Source of the DNA: an uncultured Oscillospiraceae bacterium
GTDB taxonomy: Bacteria; Bacillota; Clostridia; Oscillospirales; Oscillospiraceae
Length of the DNA: 21,049 nt
Assembly (NCBI GenBank): GCA_934572445.1
Contig: CAKTLD010000026.1
Location: forward strand, 1 to 21,049
Direction: 5' to 3'
Part shown: positions 14,003 to 21,049 of the stretch, in pieces
Layout: each line of letters starts with the position of its first letter
Numbering within the stretch: the stretch's first letter is position 1
The notes under the pieces: generated by a model
What the model was told of the DNA's origin: nothing
The model's input: the letters and a program-made list of their open reading frames with translations, nothing else
The model's database searches: none
Translations under genes and position numbers: made by a program

Positions 14003-15292
14003 ATGCTCATCCACATCGTCAAGCGCGGCGACAGCGTTTCCACCATCGCCGCGATGCACGGCGTCGTCCCCATGCTCCTTGCCGCCGATAACGGCCTTGC
14101 CGTCGACAGTCCGCTTGCCGTCGGTCAGGCGATCGTCGTGCGCGTCCCGCGCACGGTCCATACCGTCCGCGAGGGCGACACGCTGCTCGCCCTCGCGCGC
14201 GAATACGGCCTGACGGCCCGCACGCTCCTGCGCCGCAACTTCTACCTTCACGGCCGCGCGGAGCTTCGTGCGGGCGATCCGCTTGTCATCGACTACGCGG
14301 ACGAGACGCCGCTCGCGACGCTCGGCGTGAACGCCTACGCCTACCCCTACCTTGCCCCCGCGCTGCTCGACGCGACCCTGCCGTACCTGACCTACCTCAC
14401 GCCCTTCACCTACGGCATCACGCCCGAGGGCGGCCTCGTCCCGCTCGACGACGCCCGCCTGCTCTCCGCCGCGGCGCGCTATGGCGCGTCCGCGCTCCTG
14501 CACCTCTCCACGCTCACGTCCGAGGGCGGCTTTTCCAGTGACAACGCCGCCGCGCTCCTGCGCTCGGACCGTGCGCAGGCCGCGCTGATCGCGGAGACTG
14601 CGGCCACCGCCGCGCGCAAGGGCTACTACGGTCTCGACGTTGACTTCGAATACGTTCCTCCGGATCTCCGCGAGGCCTACGCCTCCTTCGTCTGCCGCCT
14701 GCGCGAAGCGCTCAACGCGCAGGGGCGCCCCGTCGTCGCCGCCCTCGCGCCCAAAACGAGCGCGCAGCAGCGAGGCCTTCTGTACGAGGCGCACGACTAC
14801 GCCCTTCTCGGCGCGGCGGCCAACGCCGTCTTTCTCATGACCTATGAATGGGGCTATACCTACGGCGAGCCGCAGGCCATCGCCCCGCTGCCGCAGGTCC
14901 GCGCCGTGCTCGACTACGCCCTGAGCGAGCTGCCGCCGGAAAAGCTATTCCTCGGCGTCCCGCTCTACGCCTACGACTGGCCCCTGCCCTACGAAGCGGG
15001 CGTCACCCGGGCTGTGACGCTCTCGTCCCAGCAGGCCGCGGCGCTCGCCGCGCGCCTTGGCGCGGAGATCGAATACGACGAGACCGCCCGCTCGCCATGG
15101 TTCCGCTATACCGACTCCGCCCGCCGCGCCCACGTCGTCTGGTTCGAGGACGCCCGCAGCCTTTTGGAAAAGCTTGCCCTCGCCGCGTCGAAGGGCCTGC
15201 AGGGCCTTGGCCTCTGGCACCTCGGGCGCGAGCTGACGCAGCTCTGGCCGCTGCTCGACGCGCTCACCGATATCGAGATTTTGCCGAAATAG
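14003..15292 (+). CDS. LysM-GH18 spore-germination type N-acetylglucosaminidase (SleL/YaaH-like)
   Basis: A 429-residue protein with two N-terminal LysM domains (about 2-48, starting IHIVKRGDSVSTIA, and 51-97, starting TVHTVREGDTLLALA) and a glycoside hydrolase family 18 domain (about 105-425). The catalytic motif is GLDVDFEYV (210-218) with Glu216 as proton donor; MTYEWG (279-284), WFEDARS (380-386) and GLGLWHLG (401-408) line the barrel as in the SleL/YaaH group. These enzymes cleave spore cortex peptidoglycan fragments during germination. No signal peptide is present, usual for spore proteins made in the mother cell. GAGGTGAT precedes the ATG. The gene suggests the host is or was a spore former; no sigma-E/K promoter was confidently seen. 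Confidence 0.9.
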   Translation: MLIHIVKRGDSVSTIAAMHGVVPMLLAADNGLAVDSPLAVGQAIVVRVPRTVHTVREGDTLLALAREYGLTARTLLRRNFYLHGRAELRAGDPLVIDYADETPLATLGVNAYAYPYLAPALLDATLPYLTYLTPFTYGITPEGGLVPLDDARLLSAAARYGASALLHLSTLTSEGGFSSDNAAALLRSDRAQAALIAETAATAARKGYYGLDVDFEYVPPDLREAYASFVCRLREALNAQGRPVVAALAPKTSAQQRGLLYEAHDYALLGAAANAVFLMTYEWGYTYGEPQAIAPLPQVRAVLDYALSELPPEKLFLGVPLYAYDWPLPYEAGVTRAVTLSSQQAAALAARLGAEIEYDETARSPWFRYTDSARRAHVVWFEDARSLLEKLALAASKGLQGLGLWHLGRELTQLWPLLDALTDIEILPK

Positions 15293-15327
15293 CGCCCGCC
15301 GTTGCCCGCGCGCGTGCAATTCCCTCT

Positions 15328-15365
15328 GTCCTACAGCTTCAGGCTGTAGGACAAAATTTTTGTCC
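15328..15365 (+). terminator. Terminator-like hairpin after the GH18 gene, with an overlapping second stem
   Basis: A perfect 10-bp stem, GTCCTACAGC (15328-15337) with GCTGTAGGAC (15343-15352), is followed by AAAATTTTTG. The bases GGAC of its right arm can instead start a second stem, GGACAAAA/TTTTGTCC (15349-15356/15358-15365). The two stems are mutually exclusive. Termination between the GH18 gene and the next one is likely but the short T-run makes it less certain. Confidence 0.65.
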
Positions 15366-15390
15366 CAACAAAAGAGAGGAGAATAGTTTT

Positions 15391-15939
15391 ATGCAGAAAA
15401 CGACCAATTACGGCCTGCCCCAGTGGGTCGCGGATGACCAGATCAGGATGGACGACTTCAACGCCGCCTTTGCTTCGCTCGATGCCGCGCTCCGATCCCA
15501 CGATACCGCGGATGAAAACGCCCTTGCCGCCGTCAGCGCCGAGGCCTCTGCCCGCGCCGCGGCGCTGGCCGCGCTCGCCAATAACCTCGGCGCGGCGGGC
15601 CACAACTGCCGCATCGCCTGGGGCAGCTACACCGGCACGGGCCAGACCGGCTCGGCACATCCGAACACGCTGAATTTCGATTTTTACCCCGTGCTGGTCC
15701 TCGTCGCGCCGGTAAAGCCGGACGGCTACACGAAAAATCCGATGGTGCTGGCCCGCGGCCGCAATGTGGCCTCCACTTATCCCGACGGCGCCAGCAAGTG
15801 GGAGCTCACCGTCTCGTGGACGGACCGTTCTGTCTCGTGGCACAGCAGCGAAACCGACGCGGGCTACCAGCACAACCGCAGCGGCAGCGCCTACCTCTAT
15901 GTGATGCTGGGGTACGACAAGGCAAAAGAGGAAGCATAA
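15391..15939 (+). CDS. Phage tail-fibre-like hypothetical protein
   Basis: A 182-residue protein without a signal peptide. The start, MQKTTNYGLPQWVADDQIRMDDFNAAFASLDAAL, has the TTNYGLPQW...D.DFN.AF form I associate with the N-termini of prophage tail-fibre-like proteins of Clostridia. An Ala-rich, probably coiled-coil stretch (about 35-70) follows. The C-terminal part contains GSYTGTGQTGSAHPNTLNFDFYPVLVLVAP, as in short receptor-binding or tail-spike head domains. GAGGAG lies before the ATG at 15391. The frame is open further upstream inside the GH18 gene, but that part is a shadow. No other phage gene is nearby. It could be a domesticated tail-like protein; function is unknown. Confidence 0.7.
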   Translation: MQKTTNYGLPQWVADDQIRMDDFNAAFASLDAALRSHDTADENALAAVSAEASARAAALAALANNLGAAGHNCRIAWGSYTGTGQTGSAHPNTLNFDFYPVLVLVAPVKPDGYTKNPMVLARGRNVASTYPDGASKWELTVSWTDRSVSWHSSETDAGYQHNRSGSAYLYVMLGYDKAKEEA

Positions 15940-15952
15940 CACGAAAAAAGGT

Positions 15953-15989
15953 AAAAAAAAGAAGACCCCCGAGGGGGTCTTCTTTTTTT
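15953..15989. terminator. Bidirectional terminator between the tail-like and SLH genes
   Basis: GAAGACCCC (15961-15969) pairs with GGGGTCTTC (15974-15982) around a four-base loop. It is flanked by eight A on the left and seven T on the right, so it works in either direction. It lies between two convergent genes. Confidence 0.95.
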
Positions 15990-16016
15990 GCTTTTTCAGT
16001 GAAAAGTAATCAGAAA

Positions 16017-19000
16017 TTACTTAACAATGTTGAAAGCGATGAAGTAGGTCTGATCAGCAGCCTTGTCCCAAACTTTGAGGACGAGCGTGTCGCCATTCAG
16101 GAGGTTCAGGCCGTTGCTGGTAATATCCAGAACGGTTGCGGACTCAGACAGAGTTGCTTCGGTGCGCTCAGCGTTGTAAACGCTTTCAGTAACAGTGGCG
16201 GATGCCTTGAAGTTGGCATACGTCAGAGCTTCGAGATCAGCCTTGATGGTGACCTTGACGTTGCTGGCAGCGCCTACACTCAGCTCGCTCTTGTTGGTAA
16301 GAGCGGAAGCGAGCGTAGCATAGCCGGTCTTATTGGCCACCATGACATCGGAAGTGTCATTGTTGGTGATGGAGACAATTGCATCGGTCAGAGTCTTCTC
16401 GATCGGATCAGCCTCGGGCCACTCGAAACCGATAACGTAGTCCTGAGAATAGTTGGCAGCCTCGTTGTGAACCGTGAACTCAACCTTGTCGGTCTTGTTG
16501 GCAACAGGGATCTCAACAATGAGATCGTCGCCGGCAACGGCGGCATCCGCGCCATCGTTCCACGAAACAACAGTATTCTTGTTGTTGACCTTCACATACA
16601 GGGTATCAGCCTTATCAGTGCCCTTTTCCTCAACAACGATAGCGTCGAATTTCTTCTCATCATCAGTGAGAGTGCGAGGCTCGGCATCGTTCTTGGTCTT
16701 AAAGACGATGTCCAGGCTGGCATCATCCTCGTTGCGGTTGATGTCGGTGCCGTCGAGCTTGGTGCCGACGTAAACGAGCGTGGCATAGTCATAGGGACGG
16801 GTCTCCGTATCGCCGATGACCCAGATGCCGTTGTCGCGGAGATCGTTCTTGGTCAGCTGATATTCGTCGAGCTTGACATACTCGCCCTTGGCAGTGTCAT
16901 AGACAACATAGGCAGCCTTGGTAAGGTTCCAGGTCTGCTCGGACTGCAGGGTAGTCTTGTCGGCGGAGAGAACGGGATACTTACCATCACCGTAGTCGGC
17001 GATGTAATCGCAGGCGCGGTTTTCATCCTCATAGTCGTTGACCAGACGGACATCCTCAATGAAGCCGTAGGCCTTCCAATCGTAGGAGTTGTCGCTCTCG
17101 TTCCAAACCTTCTTGAAGTCGGCATGGTACAGCTTGCCAACGTTCTTGGCCAGCTCCTTGGCAACATCGGGCGTGGTACGGATGGTCTTCACTTCGCCGT
17201 CGACCATGACGTCCATCTCAGCATACTGCTTGCTGACGACATAGCCCCACTTGCTGCTGATCACGAAGATGTGATTCTCGAGATCCTTCTCGGCAACAGC
17301 GCTCTTGACGTAGATGCGGGTGGCAAAGCCGTTGGCATCGGTGGTGTAATAGATCTCAGCGCTGAAGGAAGCGTACTGCGGGAGCTCGGAACGGCTGTAG
17401 GTCTTGTAGACGTAATCGCCGTCATCGTTCTTCTCGCGGACGAGGATCTGGGTATTGCCGGTGACAGTCAGCTTGCCGCCAGCAACGAAGATGGTGGAAG
17501 CGTCCTTGTCAAAGCGGACGTTCTTGGCATAGCCGACAACAGCATTCCGGCCGCCGCCGAAGCCGACGAGGTCAACGCTGCCGTCCGTGTTCTTTTCAAT
17601 GCGGTAGAGAGCAACGCCCTGATAGTTCGCATTGTACTTGGTGGAGGTGGAAACCTTAGTGACATTGCCGTCGAACCAGCAGTCACCATTGCGGTCAGCC
17701 TGCTCGGTCTCATAGAGCTTATCAGCGGCGAACGCGCCGGTGTGATTCTCGTCATCCGCAACCTTATCAACAGCGTTGACAACGACTTCATACGCGCCGC
17801 TCTCAGTGCCGTCCATGTAGACGAGGGTGGCAAGAGCCTGACCGCCCTTTTCGGTGGTCCACTTGATTTCCTTCAGAACAGCGTAGTTGCTGTTATCGAC
17901 CTTGTCGCAGCCGATCAGGTTACCGAACTGGTCGAGGAACCAGGTGAAGTTCTGGGTATCGTCATCACCGGCGACATTGTACAGGAACTTGTAAGCGTCG
18001 TCATAGGTCTTCTTGTCGATGGTGTGCTGCTTGCCGTTGCTCCAGATCTTGGTCTGGGAACCGACGAAGGACTCGGCCTTCTGCAGGACCTCAACATACT
18101 GATCCTTGTCGTTGATCACAGTGCCGCTCACGCTGGCATCGTTGGTCTTGTTGGTGTAAGCGTTGACGAGAACCCAGTCGCCCTCTTCATAAGCGAAAGC
18201 AGCATCGGTGTCTTCCAGGACGACCTTGGTGCTGTCGTTCTTTTCATCATAGACGTAGAGCGTCATGGTGTAGGGGGTGGTCATGTGGCCGTTCTTGTCG
18301 AACTTGGCCTCGGTGGTATCATCGACATAAGCGAGGAAGGTGTCGATCATGACGACGCGGGTATCAGTACCATTGTACTTGTAGTACACTTCGATCTGAC
18401 GGCCCTGAGCGCCGATCTTGCCGGTGACGTCCTTCAGGGTGATGGCGTCTTCGAGCTTGTCGCCGTTGACGATCAGGGTGCCCTTGACGTCCTTCTTGGT
18501 GCCGAGCTCCTTGAGAATGTCGCACTGAGCGGTGGCAGCCTGGAAGGAAGCGTCAGCCTTGTAGGCGATCTTAGCATAGGCCGTGGTGTCCTTCTTGGCA
18601 TTGAACTTGCCGTCCTTATCAGCGTCCTTGGCCCAAACCTTAACGGGACGGCCCCACGCATCCTCGTCCTCGCCATCAATGAGGCCGAAGTTCTTGTAGC
18701 CGAGGGAAACGTTCTTGGAGAACAGCTTGTTGTCAGCCTTGGTATCCAGAGCGACGTTCTGATAGCCGAAAGCGGCGGTGTAGGTGACCATCGGGATCTG
18801 GACAGCCCGGAACAGCAGCTCAGCAACCAGCTCACGGGTGGCGGCAGCGTTCAGGTCAACGCCCTTGACGTTGTCAAGGATACCCTGCTGCTCGGCGATC
18901 TGGGCAACATGCAGCTGCCAGCCAGCGCCGGTGAACTCGCCCTTCTGATCGTAACCGACCGCGCGGAGGATCATAGCGAGGACTTCATAGCCCGTGACCT

Positions 19001-19400
19001 TGCCGAGGGGCTTGAAGGTGCCGTCGGGATAACCCTTGACGAACTCCGCGTTGGCGCAGTAGCCGATGTAACCGGCAGCCCAACCGGCGCCGGCCATGTC
19101 GGAGAACTTGTTGTAGGTAGCATACAGGCCGGACTTGTCGTTCTTGGCAACGTCCGCCGTGTAGATACGATAGATGATCGCAGCTACCTCAGCGCGGGTG
19201 ATGTCGCCCTTAGGATTGAAGCTAAAGGTGCCATCCTTTTCTTCGTAGCCCTTGAAGACGCCCATGCCAGCAAGAACTTCTGCCGCTTCGGCGTAAGTCT
19301 CGTTGATGTCCTTGGCATCCTTAAAAGCTGCGTTGGAGCTGACGGTAGCCAGAGACAGGGTCATGACCAGAGCCAGCACCAGTGCGAGTAACTTTTTCAT
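16017..19400 (-). CDS. Secreted SLH-domain surface (S-layer type) protein
   Basis: A 1127-residue exported protein. The signal peptide MKKLLALVLALVMTLSLATVSSNA probably ends near residue 24. Three S-layer homology repeats follow: FKDAKDINETYAEAAEVLAGMGVFKGY (about 26-80, with ITRAEVAAIIYRIY), YNKFSDMAGAGWAAGYIGYCANAEFVKGYPDGTFKP (about 96-150) and a more divergent third (about 157-201, ATRELVAELLFRAV). SLH repeats bind pyruvylated wall polysaccharide. The remaining 900 residues are Asp/Lys/Thr-rich, beta-type, with few cysteines and no recognised enzyme motif, as expected for a structural surface protein. AAAGGAG precedes the ATG at 19400. Codons TTA, CTA and TCA are absent throughout, suggesting strong codon selection and high expression. 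The long frame on the opposite strand is a result of that bias. Confidence 0.92.
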   Translation of the reverse strand: MKKLLALVLALVMTLSLATVSSNAAFKDAKDINETYAEAAEVLAGMGVFKGYEEKDGTFSFNPKGDITRAEVAAIIYRIYTADVAKNDKSGLYATYNKFSDMAGAGWAAGYIGYCANAEFVKGYPDGTFKPLGKVTGYEVLAMILRAVGYDQKGEFTGAGWQLHVAQIAEQQGILDNVKGVDLNAAATRELVAELLFRAVQIPMVTYTAAFGYQNVALDTKADNKLFSKNVSLGYKNFGLIDGEDEDAWGRPVKVWAKDADKDGKFNAKKDTTAYAKIAYKADASFQAATAQCDILKELGTKKDVKGTLIVNGDKLEDAITLKDVTGKIGAQGRQIEVYYKYNGTDTRVVMIDTFLAYVDDTTEAKFDKNGHMTTPYTMTLYVYDEKNDSTKVVLEDTDAAFAYEEGDWVLVNAYTNKTNDASVSGTVINDKDQYVEVLQKAESFVGSQTKIWSNGKQHTIDKKTYDDAYKFLYNVAGDDDTQNFTWFLDQFGNLIGCDKVDNSNYAVLKEIKWTTEKGGQALATLVYMDGTESGAYEVVVNAVDKVADDENHTGAFAADKLYETEQADRNGDCWFDGNVTKVSTSTKYNANYQGVALYRIEKNTDGSVDLVGFGGGRNAVVGYAKNVRFDKDASTIFVAGGKLTVTGNTQILVREKNDDGDYVYKTYSRSELPQYASFSAEIYYTTDANGFATRIYVKSAVAEKDLENHIFVISSKWGYVVSKQYAEMDVMVDGEVKTIRTTPDVAKELAKNVGKLYHADFKKVWNESDNSYDWKAYGFIEDVRLVNDYEDENRACDYIADYGDGKYPVLSADKTTLQSEQTWNLTKAAYVVYDTAKGEYVKLDEYQLTKNDLRDNGIWVIGDTETRPYDYATLVYVGTKLDGTDINRNEDDASLDIVFKTKNDAEPRTLTDDEKKFDAIVVEEKGTDKADTLYVKVNNKNTVVSWNDGADAAVAGDDLIVEIPVANKTDKVEFTVHNEAANYSQDYVIGFEWPEADPIEKTLTDAIVSITNNDTSDVMVANKTGYATLASALTNKSELSVGAASNVKVTIKADLEALTYANFKASATVTESVYNAERTEATLSESATVLDITSNGLNLLNGDTLVLKVWDKAADQTYFIAFNIVK

Positions 19401-19665
19401 AGATGTTACTCTCCTTTCATAAATTTCCATCTTTTCGCGGCGGAATACCGTCTTTTTTCCGTTTTCCGGTAGCATCCTCGTTCAATCTGCCAATTCCGAA
19501 AAGTTGTAAAACCTTCGAAAATCGGATGATTTCCCGAACATTCTCGCCGAAACCCGTTCAAAAAGTCGATATCGCATCCCCTTACCCCTCCCCGCAAAGC
19601 CGCATGAGATAAGACTTTTTTTATTTCCAGGTAGCAGCTGGGTAGCAGTTGTGCAAAATGGAGAA

Positions 19666-19702
19666 GGCGGGAACCGCTGCGCCGCAGCGGTTCCCGCCCT
19701 TT
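19666..19702. terminator. Strong GC-rich hairpin upstream of the SLH gene
   Basis: A 16-bp inverted repeat, 19666-19681 with 19683-19698 (core GGCGGGAACCGCTG), with a one-base centre. CTTTT follows on the plus strand; on the minus strand the next bases are TTCTCCATTTT. It may be a second terminator after ychF or a structured element; I cannot decide which. Confidence 0.5.
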
Positions 19703-19707
19703 TCCCT

Positions 19708-19730
19708 CAGGTAGCACCCACTGCTACCTG
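19708..19730. repeat. GGTAGCA inverted repeat
   Basis: CAGGTAGCA (19708-19716) and TGCTACCTG (19722-19730) form a perfect 9-bp dyad around CCCAC. The same heptamer GGTAGCA recurs in direct orientation at 19630, 19641 and 19468. This could be a protein-binding cluster or the remnant of a recombination site. Confidence 0.5.
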
Positions 19731-19740
19731 ACAAGATGAC

Positions 19741-19777
19741 AAAAATTCACCGGCGCGGTTCCCCACGCCGGTGAATT
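19741..19777 (-). terminator. Terminator of ychF
   Basis: A perfect 12-bp stem, AATTCACCGGCG (19744-19755) with CGCCGGTGAATT (19766-19777), has a ten-base loop. It is followed by TTTTT on the minus strand and lies about 30 bases after the ychF stop codon. Confidence 0.85.
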
Positions 19778-19805
19778 GAAATAATATGCGGCTTATTTTT
19801 GGCTT

Positions 19806-20915
19806 TTATACATTGAAGCGGAAGTAGATCATATCGCCGTCCTTGACAACGTACTCCTTGCCCTCGCTGCGCAGCAGGCCCTTTTCCTTCGCCGCCGCGA
19901 CGCTGCCGCAGCGGATCATATCGTCGAAATTGATCGTTTCGGCGCGGATGAAGCCGCGCTCAATGTCAGAATGGATCTTGCCCGCGGCCTGCGGGGCCTT
20001 GGTGCCGTTTTTGATGGTCCAGGCGCGGCACTCGTCCTCGCCGTAGGTCAGGAACGAGATCAGACCGAGCAGCGCGTAGGAGCACTTGATCAGGCGGTCG
20101 AGACCGGATTCCTCAATGCCGAGGTCCTCGAGGAACATCGCGCGGTCCTCGCCATCGAGCTCGGCAATGTCCTGCTCGAGCTTGGCGCAGATCGGCAGCA
20201 CCTGCGCGCCCTCCTTGCCGGCGAGCTCCTTGACCTGCTGGAGGTACTGGTTGCCGGCCTGATTCGCAAAACCGTCCTCATCCATGTTCGCGGCGTAGAT
20301 GATGGGCTTGAGGCTGAGCAGATCGGCGGTCGCAATGAGCTCCGCATCGTCGGGCGAGACCTCGAACGTGCGCGCGCTCTTGCCCGCGTCCAGATGCTTG
20401 GCGAGCGCGGAGAATACCTCGGCCTCGTGCAGGAACTTCTTGTCGCCCTTGGCCATCTTCGTTGCCTTTTCCACGCGGCGGTTGACCATCTCAAGGTCGG
20501 CCATGATGAGCTCCAAGTCGATCGTCTCGATGTCGCCGAGGGGATCGACAGGGACGTTCGTGCTCGCGTCGGCCACGACGTGCATGATGTTCTCGTCGTC
20601 GAAGCAGCGCACGACATGGACGATGGCGTCCGTGCGGCGAATGTTCTCTAAGAACTTGTTGCCGAGACCTGCGCCCTGGCTCGCGCCCTTGACGAGGCCC
20701 GCAATGTCGACAAATTCGATGACAGCGGGGGTCTTCTTCTTGGGGTGGTACATCTCGGCGAGCTTGTCGAGGCGCTCATCGGGGACGGCCACCATGCCGA
20801 CGTTCGGCTCGATGGTGCAGAAGGGGTAGTTGGCGCTCTCCGCGCCCGTATTGGTGATGGCGTTGAACAGAGTCGACTTGCCGACATTCGGCAGTCCCAC
20901 GATACCTAATTTCAT
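19806..20915 (-). CDS. ychF: Redox-regulated ATPase/GTPase YchF (OLA1 family)
   Basis: A 369-residue TRAFAC-class nucleotide-binding protein of the Obg superfamily; family members bind ATP in preference to GTP and associate with ribosomes. Motifs are the P-loop GLPNVGKST (7-15), the YchF switch I NYPFCTIEPNVG (29-40), DIAGLVKGASQGAGLGN (70-86) as G3, and NMDE (210-213) in place of the NKxD specificity motif, the change linked to ATP preference. A coiled-coil arm (about 130-200) and a C-terminal TGS domain (about 285-369, with ETINFDDMI) complete the standard layout. AAGGAG lies before the ATG at a somewhat long spacing of about 12. It is a single-gene unit with its own terminator. Confidence 0.97.
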   Translation of the reverse strand: MKLGIVGLPNVGKSTLFNAITNTGAESANYPFCTIEPNVGMVAVPDERLDKLAEMYHPKKKTPAVIEFVDIAGLVKGASQGAGLGNKFLENIRRTDAIVHVVRCFDDENIMHVVADASTNVPVDPLGDIETIDLELIMADLEMVNRRVEKATKMAKGDKKFLHEAEVFSALAKHLDAGKSARTFEVSPDDAELIATADLLSLKPIIYAANMDEDGFANQAGNQYLQQVKELAGKEGAQVLPICAKLEQDIAELDGEDRAMFLEDLGIEESGLDRLIKCSYALLGLISFLTYGEDECRAWTIKNGTKAPQAAGKIHSDIERGFIRAETINFDDMIRCGSVAAAKEKGLLRSEGKEYVVKDGDMIYFRFNV

Positions 20916-20941
20916 AGTTTTCTCTATCTCCTTAAAATGTC

Positions 20942-21041
20942 TTGATTTTCAAGGGTTTCCGGAATCCGGCGCGTTTGGCTTACGCCATTTTTACGCCATT
21001 TTCGCATGGACTTATATGCTAGGAAACCCTGCCTGATTCAA
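20942..21041. repeat. Inverted repeat enclosing an 11-bp tandem repeat, upstream of ychF
   Basis: TTACGCCATTT occurs twice head-to-tail at 20980-20990 and 20991-21001. AGGGTTTCC (20952-20960) and GGAAACCCT (21022-21030) form outer inverted arms, with weaker similarity extending outward (TTGATTTTCA versus TTGAATCAGG). There is no gene in 20916-21049. The ychF promoter should be here but is not clear. The layout recalls tyrosine-recombinase attachment sites, but no integrase is in the window. Confidence 0.5.
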
Positions 21042-21049
21042 ATTGCCGC

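Larger units (their letters stand above)
19401..19805. other. Repeat-rich non-coding region upstream of the SLH gene
   Basis: About 405 bp without a convincing gene; a 103-codon minus-strand frame (19406-19717) looks spurious. It holds the ychF terminator (19741-19777), a 9-bp dyad CAGGTAGCA/TGCTACCTG (19708-19730), a 16-bp palindromic hairpin (19666-19698) and two direct copies of GGTAGCAG (19630, 19641), with a further GGTAGCA at 19468. The leader of the SLH gene probably lies within 19401-19620, but I could not find a promoter with a good -35 and -10. Confidence 0.6.

Noticed and set aside
13007..14794. 595-codon minus-strand frame across the ZIP and GH18 genes
   Set aside because: Arg/Ala-rich composition typical of a GC-rich shadow; both plus-strand genes carry clear catalytic or metal-site motifs and ribosome binding sites.
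15798..19391. 1197-codon open frame on the plus strand antisense to the SLH gene
   Set aside because: It is codon-aligned antisense and open only because the SLH gene avoids TTA, CTA and TCA. The product is a repetitive Val/Gly/Asp-rich sequence with no domain, and its start lies inside the tail-like gene. The minus-strand product has a signal peptide and SLH repeats.
19406..19717. 103-codon minus-strand frame upstream of the SLH gene
   Set aside because: It translates palindromes and repeats, has no convincing ribosome binding site and no recognisable domain; better explained as the SLH leader region.

Overview
The window looks like chromosomal DNA of a GC-rich member of the Clostridia, most like the Oscillospiraceae. 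This rests on a two-LysM/GH18 spore-germination type hydrolase, a large SLH-domain surface protein, CIRCE-type heat-shock control, a UgtP-type glycolipid glycosyltransferase, Gram-positive ribosome binding sites (AAAGGAG) and lipoprotein-type binding proteins. I cannot name the species. Most genes lie on the minus strand. Plus-strand genes are the argS tail at the left edge and a block from htpG to a phage-like orphan (11185-15939).

Layout, left to right. (1) 1-177: the last 58 codons of argS, ending at a terminator shared with a convergent operon. (2) 241-2778 (minus): a polar amino-acid ABC importer transcribed as binding protein, permease, ATPase, with a near-consensus promoter and an array of five inverted repeats between the binding protein and permease genes. 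Upstream of the promoter, before the next operon's terminator, are three DnaA-box-like 9-mers. (3) 3091-5398 (minus): a tight three-gene cassette of CrtO-family acyltransferase, UgtP/MGDG-synthase type glycosyltransferase and PAP2-type membrane phosphatase, read here as a possible glycolipid pathway. (4) 5589-10496 (minus): a complete branched-chain amino-acid importer livK-H-M-G-F, again with hairpins between the binding protein gene and the first permease gene. (5) 10611-10895 (minus): an unrecognised small two-helix membrane protein with a strong promoter, whose terminator abuts the livK leader. (6) 11185-13074 (plus): htpG behind a CIRCE operator with one mismatch. (7) 13191-15939 (plus): a ZIP metal transporter, a LysM/GH18 hydrolase and a short protein resembling stand-alone phage tail-fibre-like proteins. 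(8) 16017-19400 (minus): a 1127-residue secreted protein with three N-terminal SLH repeats, preceded by about 400 bp of repeat-rich non-coding DNA. (9) 19806-20915 (minus): the YchF/Obg-type GTPase. (10) 20942-21041: an inverted repeat enclosing an 11-bp tandem repeat, cut by the window edge.

The two importers together supply amino acids, consistent with an amino-acid-using gut-type anaerobe. The SLH protein, the glycolipid cassette and the LysM hydrolase all concern the envelope. No CRISPR array, rRNA, tRNA, transposase or complete prophage was seen. I found no clear novel defence or mobile system. The best leads are the CrtO-UgtP-PAP2 cassette, the displaced CIRCE at htpG, the DnaA-box cluster, and the hairpin arrays behind both binding-protein genes.
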